25,226 bases of DNA from Thermoplasmata archaeon (GCA_021796175.1 JAJYOM010000006.1:1-25226); one strand, 5' to 3'. Counted from the stretch's first letter, positions 1 to 7,626 are shown. Notes: a model not told the origin generated them from the letters alone. Numbers and translations are program-made.

Positions 1-633
1 GTAAGGGTCCAGGGCGCAGGCTCTGTGGAAGAGGTTGTGACTGCAATACGAAGCTTCAACTCTCTTAAGGAAAGCAAGCCGGATATCATTATTCTCGCCA
101 GAGGAGGTGGAAGCATAGAAGACCTTTGGACATTCAATGAAGAGAGAGTGGCTCGTGCGATATTCCGGTCCGAAATCCCAGTCATCACTGGAATTGGTCA
201 CCAGACAGATTTCACAATAGCGGATTTTGTATCCGACATCAGGGCGGCAACGCCTTCAGAGGCGGCTGAAAAGGCTGTCCCGGACAGGTTCGAACTGCTT
301 TCTATCCTCCGTGACCGGCAAATTTCACTCAACAGAAGGCTCTTGCTGACAATAGAGCTGGCGGAACAGGAGCTGGATGGCTCAACTGAAGTGCTGAAAA
401 GCACAATGATGCGTTACCTGAATGACATGGTTGGTTCCGCAGAACATTACAAAGCGCTCCTCGACTCTTTGGATCCTTCTGCAGTCTTGGCGAGGGGTTT
501 TGCGAGTGTCACAAAGAATGGTAGTGTGGTGCGCAGCATAAGCGACATCATACAGGGCGACAGACTTCAGGTGACGGTCACCGATGGAAGCATGGAGACA
601 ATTGTGAAAAGTGCCGAAAAAAGAAGCAGATAG
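1..633 (+). CDS. xseA: Exonuclease VII large subunit, 5' end cut by window edge
   Basis: This is the C-terminal part of the catalytic subunit of exonuclease VII, which with XseB degrades single-stranded DNA from both ends to oligonucleotides. Frame 1 is open from the first base, so the gene starts outside the window; the GTG at 25 is internal. Visible family hallmarks are VQGxGS at the start, the catalytic-core blocks ARGGGSIEDLW and GIGHQTDFTIADFVSDIRAATPSEAAE, a helical region, and the C-terminal signature LARGFASV followed by GD.LQVTVTDG. The family usually has about 400-450 residues; about 210 are seen. xseB follows 40 bases after the stop codon in the same direction, as in bacterial operons. 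The function is bacterial in character but exonuclease VII genes are known from some euryarchaea, including, as I recall, Thermoplasmatales. Identity is secure. Confidence 0.95.
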   Translation, partial: VRVQGAGSVEEVVTAIRSFNSLKESKPDIIILARGGGSIEDLWTFNEERVARAIFRSEIPVITGIGHQTDFTIADFVSDIRAATPSEAAEKAVPDRFELLSILRDRQISLNRRLLLTIELAEQELDGSTEVLKSTMMRYLNDMVGSAEHYKALLDSLDPSAVLARGFASVTKNGSVVRSISDIIQGDRLQVTVTDGSMETIVKSAEKRSR

Positions 634-673
634 TATCTGATTCGAGGAAAATACATGCAGGAGAATTGACAAT

Positions 674-910
674 ATGAAGCGCAATGTGAAGGAATTCGAA
701 ACAGATATGAAGAGAATTGAGGAGATAGTGGCCACCCTTGAGAAGGGTGGGCTGGCGCTTTCCGATTCTTTGCGACTCTACGAGGAAGGCATTTCCGCCA
801 TAAAGAACTGCATGGAGACACTGAAGAGCGCCAAACTGGAAATAGAGAGAGTTGGCTCCAGTACGGGAGATGTCGAGAAAGTAGACCTTGAAGACGGGGA
901 AGAAAAGTGA
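674..910 (+). CDS. xseB: Exonuclease VII small subunit
   Basis: This 78-residue protein is the small helical partner of XseA; several copies bind the large subunit and are needed for activity. The family pattern is visible at residues 7-40: FE.DMKRIEEIVATLEKG.LALSDSLRLYEEG, then a cysteine in I.NCMETLKSAKLEIE. The length matches the family (about 70-85). The C-terminus is acidic and charged. An AGGAG ribosome-binding sequence at 659-663 lies 10 bases before ATG 674, supporting this start. It lies 40 bases downstream of xseA and is presumably co-transcribed. Pairing of the two adjacent subunits makes the assignment firm despite the short length. Confidence 0.9.
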   Translation: MKRNVKEFETDMKRIEEIVATLEKGGLALSDSLRLYEEGISAIKNCMETLKSAKLEIERVGSSTGDVEKVDLEDGEEK

Positions 911-1031
911 GAGAATGGGCTGGTGAGCCGCCTTATACAGACGCATTGAAATAAGCATACCAGCCGTAGGAGTAGTACTGGCTGCTTCAGGCGACTCCCT
1001 TTTAATGTGATGTAAGCCGAAACAGCGTGTC

Positions 1032-1079
1032 GGGCAGTCCGTCGAACAGATTGCGATGTTCCGATTTCAGACGGTGCCC
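1032..1079 (+). promoter_or_regulatory. Nested stem-loop ahead of the proton ATPase gene
   Basis: Three perfect 5-bp helices nest inside one another: GGGCA (1032-1036) with TGCCC (1075-1079), CCGTC (1039-1043) with GACGG (1070-1074), and GAACA (1044-1048) with TGTTC (1057-1061). A 2-base bulge (1037-1038) and an 8-base bulge (1062-1069) interrupt the stem, and the terminal loop is 8 bases. It ends 73 bases before the ATPase start codon, so it could sit in the 5' leader. The pairing is seen directly; a regulatory role is inference, and such pairing can arise by chance in a 240-base gap. Confidence 0.4.
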
Positions 1080-1141
1080 CTGGAAGGTTGTACGAACATG
1101 TTGCACGAAGGTTACAAATGCAGGTGACTGAATAACTCATC

Positions 1142-1147
1142 GGGAGG
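1142..1147 (+). promoter_or_regulatory. Strong Shine-Dalgarno for the P-type ATPase
   Basis: GGGAGG five bases before ATG 1153 fixes the start of the ATPase gene. It shows that this gene is read from a leadered mRNA, unlike many neighbours that look leaderless. Confidence 0.7.
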
Positions 1148-1152
1148 ACAAA

Positions 1153-3624
1153 ATGTCACTTCCCGTAAACAACGCTATCATGGGGAAATCAACGAATGAA
1201 TCTTCCCCTGATTTTGCAGTGATGAGCGTTGAAGATACGCTTAATTCTCTTGGCTCTCAGCTTAAAAATGGCCTGAGCGATTCAGAAGCAGACAGAAGAG
1301 TGAAAGTTGCTGGGTTCAACGAGATACCGGAAATGAAGAGCCCGGCCTGGCAAAGGTTAGGTAAGCGCTTCTGGGGCCTGACTGCATGGATGCTGGAGTT
1401 GACAATGGGTCTTTCCATTCTGCTTGAAAAATATTTTGACTTCTATATTATTGCCGGACTGCTGATTGTCAACGCAATAATCGGCTATTTGCAGGAACAA
1501 AAAGCATCAAACGCGGTGGATGCATTGCGAAAGGAACTGCAGATAAGGGCAAGGGTCTGCAGAAACGGAAACTGGCAGATTATTCCTGCAAGGCAACTTG
1601 TTCCAGGCGACATTGTCAGAGTGAGAGCCGGTGACTTTATTCCTGCAGACCTGAAGATGCTTGATGGAAATGTTCAGGTGGATCAGTCAGCCCTTACAGG
1701 TGAATCTGTGCCTGTTCAAAGGACGGCGGGTGGACTCCTGTTTTCGGGTTCGACGCTCAACAGGGGCGAAGCCCAGGCAATAGTGGTGGCCACAGGTGTC
1801 AAAACATATTTTGGAAAGACGGTGGAACTGCTCGAATCGGCAAGGCCGCAGCTGCACATGGAGCGAATCACCTCGAGAATTGTAAGCTGGCTTCTTGTAA
1901 TGGTGGGGGCGCTGATAGCGGTGCTGCTGGGGCTCTCATACATCAGGGGCGAAGACTTGATTTCAGTTCTGCCCCTGGCTCTTGTTCTTCTTGTATTCGC
2001 AGTTCCGGTTGCCCTTCCTGCGATGTTCACGGTGAGCATGGCTGTGGGTTCTCTCGAGCTGGTCCGCAAGGGCGTTTTGATTACGAGATTGAGCGCTTCA
2101 GAAGATGCTGCATCTATGGACACGCTTTGTGTGGACAAAACGGGAACGATAACGTCGAACAGGCTGTCTGTGGCTATTTTAATGCCGGTTAACGGATTTG
2201 ACGAAGAAACTCTGATTGCGTATGGGGCGCTCGCCTCGGAGGAGGCGAACCAGGATCCAATTGATTTAGCTTTTCTGTCCACCTCGAAGGAACGGGGGAT
2301 AAGGCTCGACACTTACAGGAGAGTATCTTTCACACCCTTCGATCCACAAACCAGAAGAACAGAGGCCGTTGTGGCACATGGTGACGAAAGCATCCGCGTA
2401 GTAAAGGGCGCGGTCCAGACGCTTGCCTCGCTATGTAGCATGGACATCGAATCAGATCCAACACTGAAGAGCAGGATGCAGGAATTCGCCTCAAAAGGCT
2501 ACAGAACGCTTGCAGTCGCGAGTTCGAGCCTCGGCGGTGATCTGAAATTAGCCGGACTCGTCGCACTTTATGACGCACCGAGACCCGACTCATCCCGGCT
2601 TATCAGGGAACTCAATGAACATGGTATAGCAGTGAAGATGCTCACCGGGGATGCATTGCCCATTGCAGAGGAGATCGCCAGGCAAATTGGACTTCCAAAC
2701 CAGCTTATTTCAATGGGCGACCTGAAGAAAGAAATTGAAACGGATAGGGAGAAGGCAGCTAAACTCGCGGAGGAAACAAGTGGATTCGCAGAGATCTTTC
2801 CGGAAGATAAGTATCTCGTTGTAAGGAACCTGCAATCAGCTGGTCATGTAGTCGGAATGACTGGTGACGGTGTAAATGACTCACCGGCCCTGAGGCAGGC
2901 CGAGGTTGGAATAGCCGTCAGCAACGCAACCGACGTCGCAAAGAGCGCAGCAAGCGCAGTCCTTACAAACGAAGGACTGACAGATATAGTAACTCTAGTG
3001 GAGACGGGAAGGAAGATCTACCAGCGCGTAGTCACCTGGACACTGAACAAGATCGTAAGGACAATCGAAGTTGCCGTCTTCATAGTTGCCGCATTCATAG
3101 TCACGGGAAGTTATGTCATATCTGCGCTCGGCATCATACTCCTGCTTTTCGCGAACGATTTTGTTACCATTTCGGTGTCGACGGACAGAGTGAGGTTTTC
3201 CAGCGAGCCTGAAAAATGGGATGTTACAAGGCTCGTGAAGATATCGTTGATCCTTTCTATTTTCCCGGTAATTGAGCTCTTTGGCCTGCTCTTCATAGGC
3301 GAAAGATCGCTTCATGTGTCTCCTGCCGCCCCTGCACTGCAGACTTTTGGCTTTGTCTCTGTCTTTTACTTTGCAGTCTTCACCATACTCAGCGTGAGGG
3401 AAAGGAAGCATTTCTGGAATTCAGTACCTGACAAATACATGTCGCTTGCACTCGGCGCGGATATGATAGTGATAGGACTGATAGCGACCACTGGTCTTCC
3501 GGGGCTGGCGCCCATCGCACCGATAGATGTGTTCGCAGTCGTTGCTTACACCGCCGCAGTATTCCTGATAATTAATGACACGATAAAGTTTGTTCTCATG
3601 AAAAAGCTGGGGATACAGCGTTAG
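1153..3624 (+). CDS. Plasma-membrane proton-efflux P-type ATPase (type IIIA)
   Basis: An 823-residue P-type ATPase of the fungal/plant/archaeal proton-pump type, which would use ATP to expel protons across the membrane. Motifs in order: actuator-domain TGES at 182-185; phosphorylation motif DKTGT with Asp328 as the phosphate acceptor; KGA nucleotide-binding motif in RVVKGAVQ; the DPPR-like DAPRPDS; MLTGD at 496-500; hinge TGDGVND at 570-576. Membrane helices flank the actuator domain and six more follow the hinge. In the helix corresponding to M6, FANDFVTISVSTDRV matches the ILNDGTIMTISKDRV region of plant AHA2, placing Asp669 at the proton-carrying aspartate (Asp684 of AHA2, from memory). 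The protein ends just after the last membrane helix, so it lacks the C-terminal autoinhibitory extension of plant pumps. In a Thermoplasmata acidophile it would help hold cytoplasmic pH. No partner subunit is adjacent. Confidence 0.92.
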   Translation: MSLPVNNAIMGKSTNESSPDFAVMSVEDTLNSLGSQLKNGLSDSEADRRVKVAGFNEIPEMKSPAWQRLGKRFWGLTAWMLELTMGLSILLEKYFDFYIIAGLLIVNAIIGYLQEQKASNAVDALRKELQIRARVCRNGNWQIIPARQLVPGDIVRVRAGDFIPADLKMLDGNVQVDQSALTGESVPVQRTAGGLLFSGSTLNRGEAQAIVVATGVKTYFGKTVELLESARPQLHMERITSRIVSWLLVMVGALIAVLLGLSYIRGEDLISVLPLALVLLVFAVPVALPAMFTVSMAVGSLELVRKGVLITRLSASEDAASMDTLCVDKTGTITSNRLSVAILMPVNGFDEETLIAYGALASEEANQDPIDLAFLSTSKERGIRLDTYRRVSFTPFDPQTRRTEAVVAHGDESIRVVKGAVQTLASLCSMDIESDPTLKSRMQEFASKGYRTLAVASSSLGGDLKLAGLVALYDAPRPDSSRLIRELNEHGIAVKMLTGDALPIAEEIARQIGLPNQLISMGDLKKEIETDREKAAKLAEETSGFAEIFPEDKYLVVRNLQSAGHVVGMTGDGVNDSPALRQAEVGIAVSNATDVAKSAASAVLTNEGLTDIVTLVETGRKIYQRVVTWTLNKIVRTIEVAVFIVAAFIVTGSYVISALGIILLLFANDFVTISVSTDRVRFSSEPEKWDVTRLVKISLILSIFPVIELFGLLFIGERSLHVSPAAPALQTFGFVSVFYFAVFTILSVRERKHFWNSVPDKYMSLALGADMIVIGLIATTGLPGLAPIAPIDVFAVVAYTAAVFLIINDTIKFVLMKKLGIQR

Positions 3625-3644
3625 GCAATATTTACGGAGGAAAG

Positions 3645-3671
3645 GCATACGCCATTCCGATGGGCATATGC
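3645..3671. other. Interrupted hairpin after the ATPase gene
   Basis: Twenty bases after the ATPase stop codon, GCATA (3645-3649) pairs with TATGC (3667-3671) and CCAT (3652-3655) with ATGG (3660-3663) around a TCCG loop, with a small internal loop between the helices. It could be a 3'-end stabiliser or processing site. No U-tract follows, so it is not a classical terminator. Confidence 0.25.
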
Positions 3672-3751
3672 GGGCTGGCTGGACTGTGCATAGTGGCCAT
3701 GCAGCCGATTCCGTCGATAGATAATACAGATGCATCACAACAAAGGGCCGG

Positions 3752-3758
3752 CTTAAAT
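3752..3758 (+). promoter_or_regulatory. TATA-like box for the UspA gene
   Basis: CTTAAAT is centred 27 bases before GTG 3782. This predicts transcription starting at or next to that codon, or a leader of about 12 bases if ATG 3794 is used. Confidence 0.4.
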
Positions 3759-3781
3759 CAATGTCCAAACACATCTAGCAT

Positions 3782-4258
3782 GTGGGGCTAGGAATGAAGT
3801 CTGAAAAGGAGCCGGTTGTATCGAGCGTGCTGGTTGCGCTTGACAAGTCGGATAAATCCTGGAAGGCGTTGTTGTTGGGAATAAACTTTGTCAGGAAACA
3901 TGAAGGGTCCAAGCTGCACATAATACATGCTGTCCCGAAGTTGCTTTTGCCTGTGACAGGTGATATGGCGCCATCGGCTTATATCATAATCGAAAAAGAG
4001 GAAGATATGATCATCTCCGGAAAGGAACTTGTCAGCAGGGCCATTGCAGCAGCGAAGGAAAAAGGCGTGGAAGATGTCGAGGGAAAGGTGGAAGTAGGTA
4101 ATCCTGTGGACATAATACTCTCAAGGGCAAGGGCTGTGTCGGCTGATATGATTGTACTCGGAAACAGGGGCATGGGTTTCAGGAAGGGAGTCCTTCTGGG
4201 ATCAGTATCTGAAAGGATTGTTGCCGGTTCCGAATCGACAGTGATAGTAGTCAAATAA
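3782..4258 (+). CDS. Universal stress protein (UspA family)
   Basis: A small cytoplasmic alpha/beta protein of 158 residues (154 if ATG 3794 is used). UspA proteins bind ATP or AMP, form dimers and help cells survive stress; their exact activity is usually unknown. The N-terminal strand SSVLVALDKSDKSWKAL carries the early Asp typical of the nucleotide pocket. The C-terminal nucleotide-binding signature G-2x-G-9x-G-S is intact in GNRGMGFRKGVLLGS, so this is probably an ATP-binding member. It follows the proton pump by about 160 bases with its own TATA-like box, so it is probably a separate unit. The GTG at 3782 fits a leaderless start; ATG 3794 also leaves the domain complete. Confidence 0.9.
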   Translation: MGLGMKSEKEPVVSSVLVALDKSDKSWKALLLGINFVRKHEGSKLHIIHAVPKLLLPVTGDMAPSAYIIIEKEEDMIISGKELVSRAIAAAKEKGVEDVEGKVEVGNPVDIILSRARAVSADMIVLGNRGMGFRKGVLLGSVSERIVAGSESTVIVVK

Positions 4259-4619
4259 TCCCCGGCCAAAACATGAAACTCCTATGAAAAATGATGCAGT
4301 CCGGAAGTGCGGAAAAAGAGGGCAGCTATAGAAAAGTCAATCGCGGCTGTTCGCAATTTCAGATAAATTCTCCGGCCGGTCAAGGAACAGGCTGCCACTA
4401 TCGTTGAGAGAATAGCATATACAGCCGTTCTTGTGAGCGGCAGTTCTGATTTCGCCATATGCGCTTTCCAAACATTTCAGATTGCTGTCCCGGGGCCATA
4501 TTGCGGTTGAAGAAATGTGGCTTGTTGAAATGGACGGATCCAGGCAACTCGACCACGCAGAACCTGAATACAGAAAATGACAAATAAACAGACCGACATG
4601 GCGGCGTGAAGTCATAACA
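4259..4619. other. Intergenic gap of 361 bases without a convincing gene
   Basis: No reading frame here has recognisable protein features; the minus-strand frame at 4337-4615 has a low-complexity, Ser/Cys-rich translation with no domain and no start signal. The gap holds an 8-base palindrome CCGGCCGG at 4372-4379 and an AT-rich AAATAAA at 4582-4588 that could be the TATA box of the RDD gene. I see nothing else. Confidence 0.4.
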
Positions 4620-5159
4620 ATGCCAGCAGTCGCAAATCAGCAGGGTGGTGTTCCAAACGGAACAGGCAGCGGAGCGAAACAGCCGACACAACAGTCACAG
4701 GGTGCGGGGGCACAGAAGATCGTACAGCATGTGTCACATCCCCTCGCAACTGTGGGGCAGCGCTTCTGGGCCCTGCTCATTGATTTGATTATAGTGACTG
4801 TCGTCTCAAGTATATTGGCGCTGCTTCTCTCCATTGCAGCCTTGAGGCTGGTGAGCCTGGAGCTTCTGTCCTCCATTGTTCTCGGCCTCAGCATACTCTA
4901 TTTCATACTGTTTGAATCGATGGACGGCCAGACAATTGGAAAGAAGATTATGCACATAAAGGTCGTTTCCGAGGACAGCATGAAGAAGCCGGACTTGATT
5001 GCGGTGATCATAAGGAATGTACTCAGGCTGATTGATTCTTTTCCGCCGAACTTTTACATCGTGGGATTTATATTGGTCATTCTGACCGACAAACACCAGA
5101 GACTCGGCGACATTCTCGCAAAGACAGTCGTCGTAAAGGAAGAGGAAAGAATATCCTGA
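4620..5159 (+). CDS. RDD-family integral membrane protein
   Basis: A 179-residue membrane protein of the RDD family, named for conserved Arg and two Asp residues. Residues 1-40 are a Gln/Gly/Ser-rich cytoplasmic tail of low complexity. The first membrane segment carries the motif in RFWALLIDLIIVT; a second segment covers LELLSSIVLGLSILYFILFE and is followed by DGQTIGKKIMHIKVV; the third region, PPNFYIVGFILVIL, leads to TDKHQRLGDILAKTVVV. This is the complete usual layout. Most RDD proteins have no known role; a few have been linked to cation/proton transport, which would fit the neighbouring proton pump but is not shown here. No Shine-Dalgarno is seen before ATG 4620. A TATA-like AAATAAA lies about 35 bases upstream, giving a very short leader. 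Confidence 0.85.
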   Translation: MPAVANQQGGVPNGTGSGAKQPTQQSQGAGAQKIVQHVSHPLATVGQRFWALLIDLIIVTVVSSILALLLSIAALRLVSLELLSSIVLGLSILYFILFESMDGQTIGKKIMHIKVVSEDSMKKPDLIAVIIRNVLRLIDSFPPNFYIVGFILVILTDKHQRLGDILAKTVVVKEEERIS

Positions 5160-5232
5160 GCACGGGTGCAACTTAGTCAATGAACTGGCCACAAAACATA
5201 ATTGCAGCTGAACTCTGTAATGAATAGATTGG

Positions 5233-5259
5233 GCTGCGGCGATCAGAAATGGCCGCAGC
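5233..5259. terminator. Hairpin between convergent RDD and ferredoxin genes
   Basis: GCTGCGGC (5233-5240) and GCCGCAGC (5252-5259) form a perfect 8-bp GC-rich stem with an 11-base loop. It lies between the RDD stop (5159) and the ferredoxin stop (5273). On the minus strand a CCCCTTTTT run (5263-5271) follows the ferredoxin stop just before the stem. It is a plausible shared transcription end or 3'-end stabiliser; archaeal termination does not strictly need a hairpin. Confidence 0.4.
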
Positions 5260-5272
5260 GGAAAAAGGGGTT

Positions 5273-5713
5273 TCAGCCTTCCGTGATCTTTATCGCGCTT
5301 GTCGGGCAGACAGGCACGCAAGCCATGCAGAATACACAGTCCTTTTCACGCACAGGGTCGCACTTGTCAGTCCTGAATTTTGCCCAAAGGTCAGTGTCCT
5401 TCGTCCTGTCTATCTTCTTGTCGTTTCCGACTCCCATCTGACCCGGGTTGAGATGCCATTCATAAAGTGTAACTGGACAGACGTCCATGCATTCTCCGTC
5501 TGCTATGCATGTCTCCCAGTCCACCGCCACAGCAGTGCCGTGTATACCGAGCTTGGTAGGGTATGGCTTCCCGTCGGCATCCGTTCTCTGCTTACCCTCG
5601 GCTCTTACATCATGTTCATTATGCTGGCCGGTCACAGGATAGTGTTCGGTGTCGTTCAGGAAGTTTTCATCAATTGGCTTCGGCTTGTAATCGAGTGTTT
5701 CAAGTTCTACCAT
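5273..5713 (-). CDS. Zinc-containing dicluster ferredoxin
   Basis: A 146-residue cytoplasmic electron carrier of the Sulfolobus/Thermoplasma zinc-ferredoxin type, the usual acceptor of 2-oxoacid:ferredoxin oxidoreductases. The N-terminal extension holds the likely zinc ligands His31 and His34 (HNEH), with His58 in LGIHGT and Asp119 in CDPV as the probable third and fourth ligands. Cluster I is CIADGECMDVCP (Cys69, Asp72, Cys75, Cys79): the Asp in the second position is the pattern of a [3Fe-4S] or convertible cluster. Cluster II is CVFCMACVPVCP (Cys126, 129, 132, 136), a [4Fe-4S] site. Length matches the roughly 142 residues of the Thermoplasma protein. AAGGTG (5719-5724) lies five bases before the start codon. 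Confidence 0.94.
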   Translation of the reverse strand: MVELETLDYKPKPIDENFLNDTEHYPVTGQHNEHDVRAEGKQRTDADGKPYPTKLGIHGTAVAVDWETCIADGECMDVCPVTLYEWHLNPGQMGVGNDKKIDRTKDTDLWAKFRTDKCDPVREKDCVFCMACVPVCPTSAIKITEG

Positions 5714-5751
5714 ATGAACACCTTTATGATATTCGAGTAGAACGACTTGTG

Positions 5752-5759
5752 ATATTAAT
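5752..5759 (-). promoter_or_regulatory. TATA-like box for the ferredoxin gene
   Basis: ATTAATAT on the minus strand predicts a start of transcription near 5729, giving a leader of about 16 bases that contains the AAGGTG ribosome-binding sequence at 5719-5724. Box, leader and Shine-Dalgarno agree with each other. Confidence 0.45.
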
Positions 5760-5836
5760 ATTGCTGTCTAACACCGATGGCAGGCATGATATCATGGCCG
5801 GGAATGCTTGCATCCGCTCTGCTCCCGACACTCGAA

Positions 5837-5853
5837 CAGCAGCTACACTGCTG
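5837..5853. repeat. Small hairpin next to a T-run
   Basis: CAGCAG (5837-5842) and CTGCTG (5848-5853) form a 6-bp stem with a 5-base loop, followed on the plus strand by TTTT at 5857-5860. It looks like an intrinsic terminator on the plus strand, but no plus-strand gene lies upstream. It sits just outside the left arm of the longer inverted repeat at 5857-5970. Confidence 0.3.
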
Positions 5854-5856
5854 CTA

Positions 5857-5970
5857 TTTTCCGATTCTTTGAAATTTCGATATTGCCTTTACACCTCCAC
5901 ATTGAAAGCAGTTTAATCGCCGGGTGTAGGACCTTGACCGTGACAGACAAAATGCTTTAGAATCGGAAAA
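5857..5970. repeat. 12-bp perfect inverted repeat, 90-base spacer
   Basis: TTTTCCGATTCT (5857-5868) and its exact complement AGAATCGGAAAA (5959-5970) lie in the gap between the ferredoxin gene and the 3' end of the GGT-like gene. The arms cannot be extended. They could be a divergent protein-binding site or the ends of a small decayed element; there is no open frame between them with recognisable features. Confidence 0.45.
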
Positions 5971-5985
5971 CAGCCGATGTGGTTT

Positions 5986-7443
5986 TCAATCATATCGAAT
6001 CAGGCCGTCGCCACGTGGATCAATGCCCGTCTCCACGTTGTCCGAAACAACTATGCCCTGTGCATGTCCCATCATCGAGTTCAGATTGACAACTTCCTTA
6101 CCGCTGCCAAGCTGGAGATCCTTTTCGTAGAACAGTTCGCTTTTTCCATATATGCTCGCAGGGTAACAGAATCGGGGGTATGCGATGGCGGATTGAATTC
6201 CCATGCCTCTGTCTATGACGTTGCAGAGCACCTGGACGTTAATCTGTGGTTGAACATCGCCGCCCATACTGCTCAAATATATTGTGCGTTCTCCCTTAGC
6301 AAGTGTCGCCATCAGTGTATGAAGAGTCTTTTTCCGTGGTGCAAGGGCGTTGTGATGATTTCTGTCAAGCGTGAAGTAGCATCCACGGTTGTTCATATTG
6401 ATACCGGTTCCTCCAATATTGTGGCCAGAACCGAAGCCCATGTAGTTGCTCTGTATTGCGCTTATTCCGACTTCACCATCAAAGACTGAGAATGCTGTGG
6501 TATCGGAAATGGAAGGACCAGTTTTCGCCTGTATGATCCCTTCGTTGTAGTCATATTGAGGCGAAAGTAAAGAGTGATCGAAAGGCAACCAGGCGGGATC
6601 GGCAATGTACTTCGCCCTGTACGCATAAGCAGACATCATAGTGGAGATGAGAGTGTCATAATACGGCCGCTTCTCCATTTTTGACAGCTGATGCCTGTTG
6701 AGCATATTTAGCCACATCAGTGCGGTGGCACCCTGACTGCTGGGCGGATTTGTGTAGACGTCAGAACCGCGATACCTGGCATGAAGAGGTTCAACAACAG
6801 CTGCCTCGTACCTGTCAAGATCGTCAAATCTTATGAGACCCCCCTTCTTCACCATATCATTCTCAATCAAGCGAGCAATATTACCGTGATAGAAGGAGTG
6901 ACCACCGTCGCTCGCCACCTTTTCGAGTGTCGCGCCAAGCTCTTTCTGATAGAGAGTCCCGCCCTGGGCAACGGAACTGTATATGCTGTTCCAATCTTCG
7001 TCGGCTTCCTTTGTCAGCCTTATGGAACGCACTATTGAGGGCGTAACCCTGAACCCATCTCTCGCGTACTTTACTGCTGGCTCGAACAGTTTTGCGCTGG
7101 GGAGTGAAGTATTCTTCAACAGGACTGACCATGATGAGACTAACCCCGGTACACTGAATGAAGATAGATGCCCTCGTTTCGGTATTTCACTCAGTCCAAT
7201 TGATTCAAAGAAATCAATGGTTGCCAATTCGGCGGCAAAGCCGTTTCCATTGATTGCTTTTACATCTGAATCGTCCAAAATGGCAAAGAAATCGCCTCCG
7301 AGTCCGTTCAGGTTTGGTTGAACAACAGTCAGTGCTGCGCTCGTCGCAATCGCGGCATCATAGGCATTTCCGCCCATGTCGAGCATATCGAGGCCTGCCT
7401 TCGTTGAAAGAAAGTGCGATGAAGCGGCTGATTTCCTGTTCAT
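5986..7443 (-). CDS. ggt: Gamma-glutamyltransferase-like Ntn hydrolase, cytoplasmic
   Basis: A 485-residue member of the gamma-glutamyltranspeptidase family, which cuts itself and uses the new N-terminal Thr to transfer or hydrolyse gamma-glutamyl groups. The N-terminal block ASSHFLSTKAGLDMLDMGGNAYDAAIA and the NGLGGDFF block are typical. The self-cleavage site is SDTTAFSVFD; Thr315 is the expected nucleophile (Thr391 in E. coli). GSGHNIGGTGINMNNR and SSMGGDVQPQ match the substrate-binding loops. It starts directly at the conserved block with no signal peptide, and an in-frame TGA seven codons upstream rules out a longer start, so the enzyme is cytoplasmic, unlike most bacterial GGTs. Thermoplasmata are not known to use glutathione, so the substrate may be another gamma-glutamyl compound. 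The gene seems to be leaderless. Confidence 0.9.
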   Translation of the reverse strand: MNRKSAASSHFLSTKAGLDMLDMGGNAYDAAIATSAALTVVQPNLNGLGGDFFAILDDSDVKAINGNGFAAELATIDFFESIGLSEIPKRGHLSSFSVPGLVSSWSVLLKNTSLPSAKLFEPAVKYARDGFRVTPSIVRSIRLTKEADEDWNSIYSSVAQGGTLYQKELGATLEKVASDGGHSFYHGNIARLIENDMVKKGGLIRFDDLDRYEAAVVEPLHARYRGSDVYTNPPSSQGATALMWLNMLNRHQLSKMEKRPYYDTLISTMMSAYAYRAKYIADPAWLPFDHSLLSPQYDYNEGIIQAKTGPSISDTTAFSVFDGEVGISAIQSNYMGFGSGHNIGGTGINMNNRGCYFTLDRNHHNALAPRKKTLHTLMATLAKGERTIYLSSMGGDVQPQINVQVLCNVIDRGMGIQSAIAYPRFCYPASIYGKSELFYEKDLQLGSGKEVVNLNSMMGHAQGIVVSDNVETGIDPRGDGLIRYD

Positions 7444-7464
7444 GCAAGTGGCAATGGCATATCA

Positions 7465-7472
7465 GGATTAAC
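7465..7472 (-). promoter_or_regulatory. TATA-like box for the GGT-like gene
   Basis: GTTAATCC on the minus strand is centred about 26 bases before ATG 7443, so transcription would start at the start codon itself. No Shine-Dalgarno is present, in line with a leaderless mRNA. Confidence 0.4.
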
Positions 7473-7605
7473 ATCTTTGCATTTTGAACGATGCAATTCA
7501 TCCGGTTCTTAGCCTGTTTTGCGCAACGCGCTTTCGATCCCTGCTTAATCCACCCGGGACCGACGGTTTTCATTACAATTGCCCTGATTCCTGTGCAGAC
7601 CGAAT

Positions 7606-7613
7606 CATTAAAT
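7606..7613 (+). promoter_or_regulatory. TATA-like box for the aminopeptidase gene
   Basis: CATTAAAT is centred 26 bases before ATG 7636. A GGAG at 7619-7622 could instead serve ATG 7630. The two signals leave three possible starts (7627, 7630, 7636) that differ by at most three residues. Confidence 0.4.
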
Positions 7614-7626
7614 CAGCCGGAGCAAT

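Noticed and set aside
755..771. TTTCCGATTCTTTG in xseB matches 14 bases at 5858-5871, the left arm of the inverted repeat.
   Set aside because: It lies in a conserved coding stretch of xseB and has no opposing arm, so the match is most likely chance.
5977..6489. Plus-strand frames at 5977-6489 and 5249-5916.
   Set aside because: They are opposite to the GGT-like and ferredoxin genes or run across their ends, with translations that show no domain or start signal.
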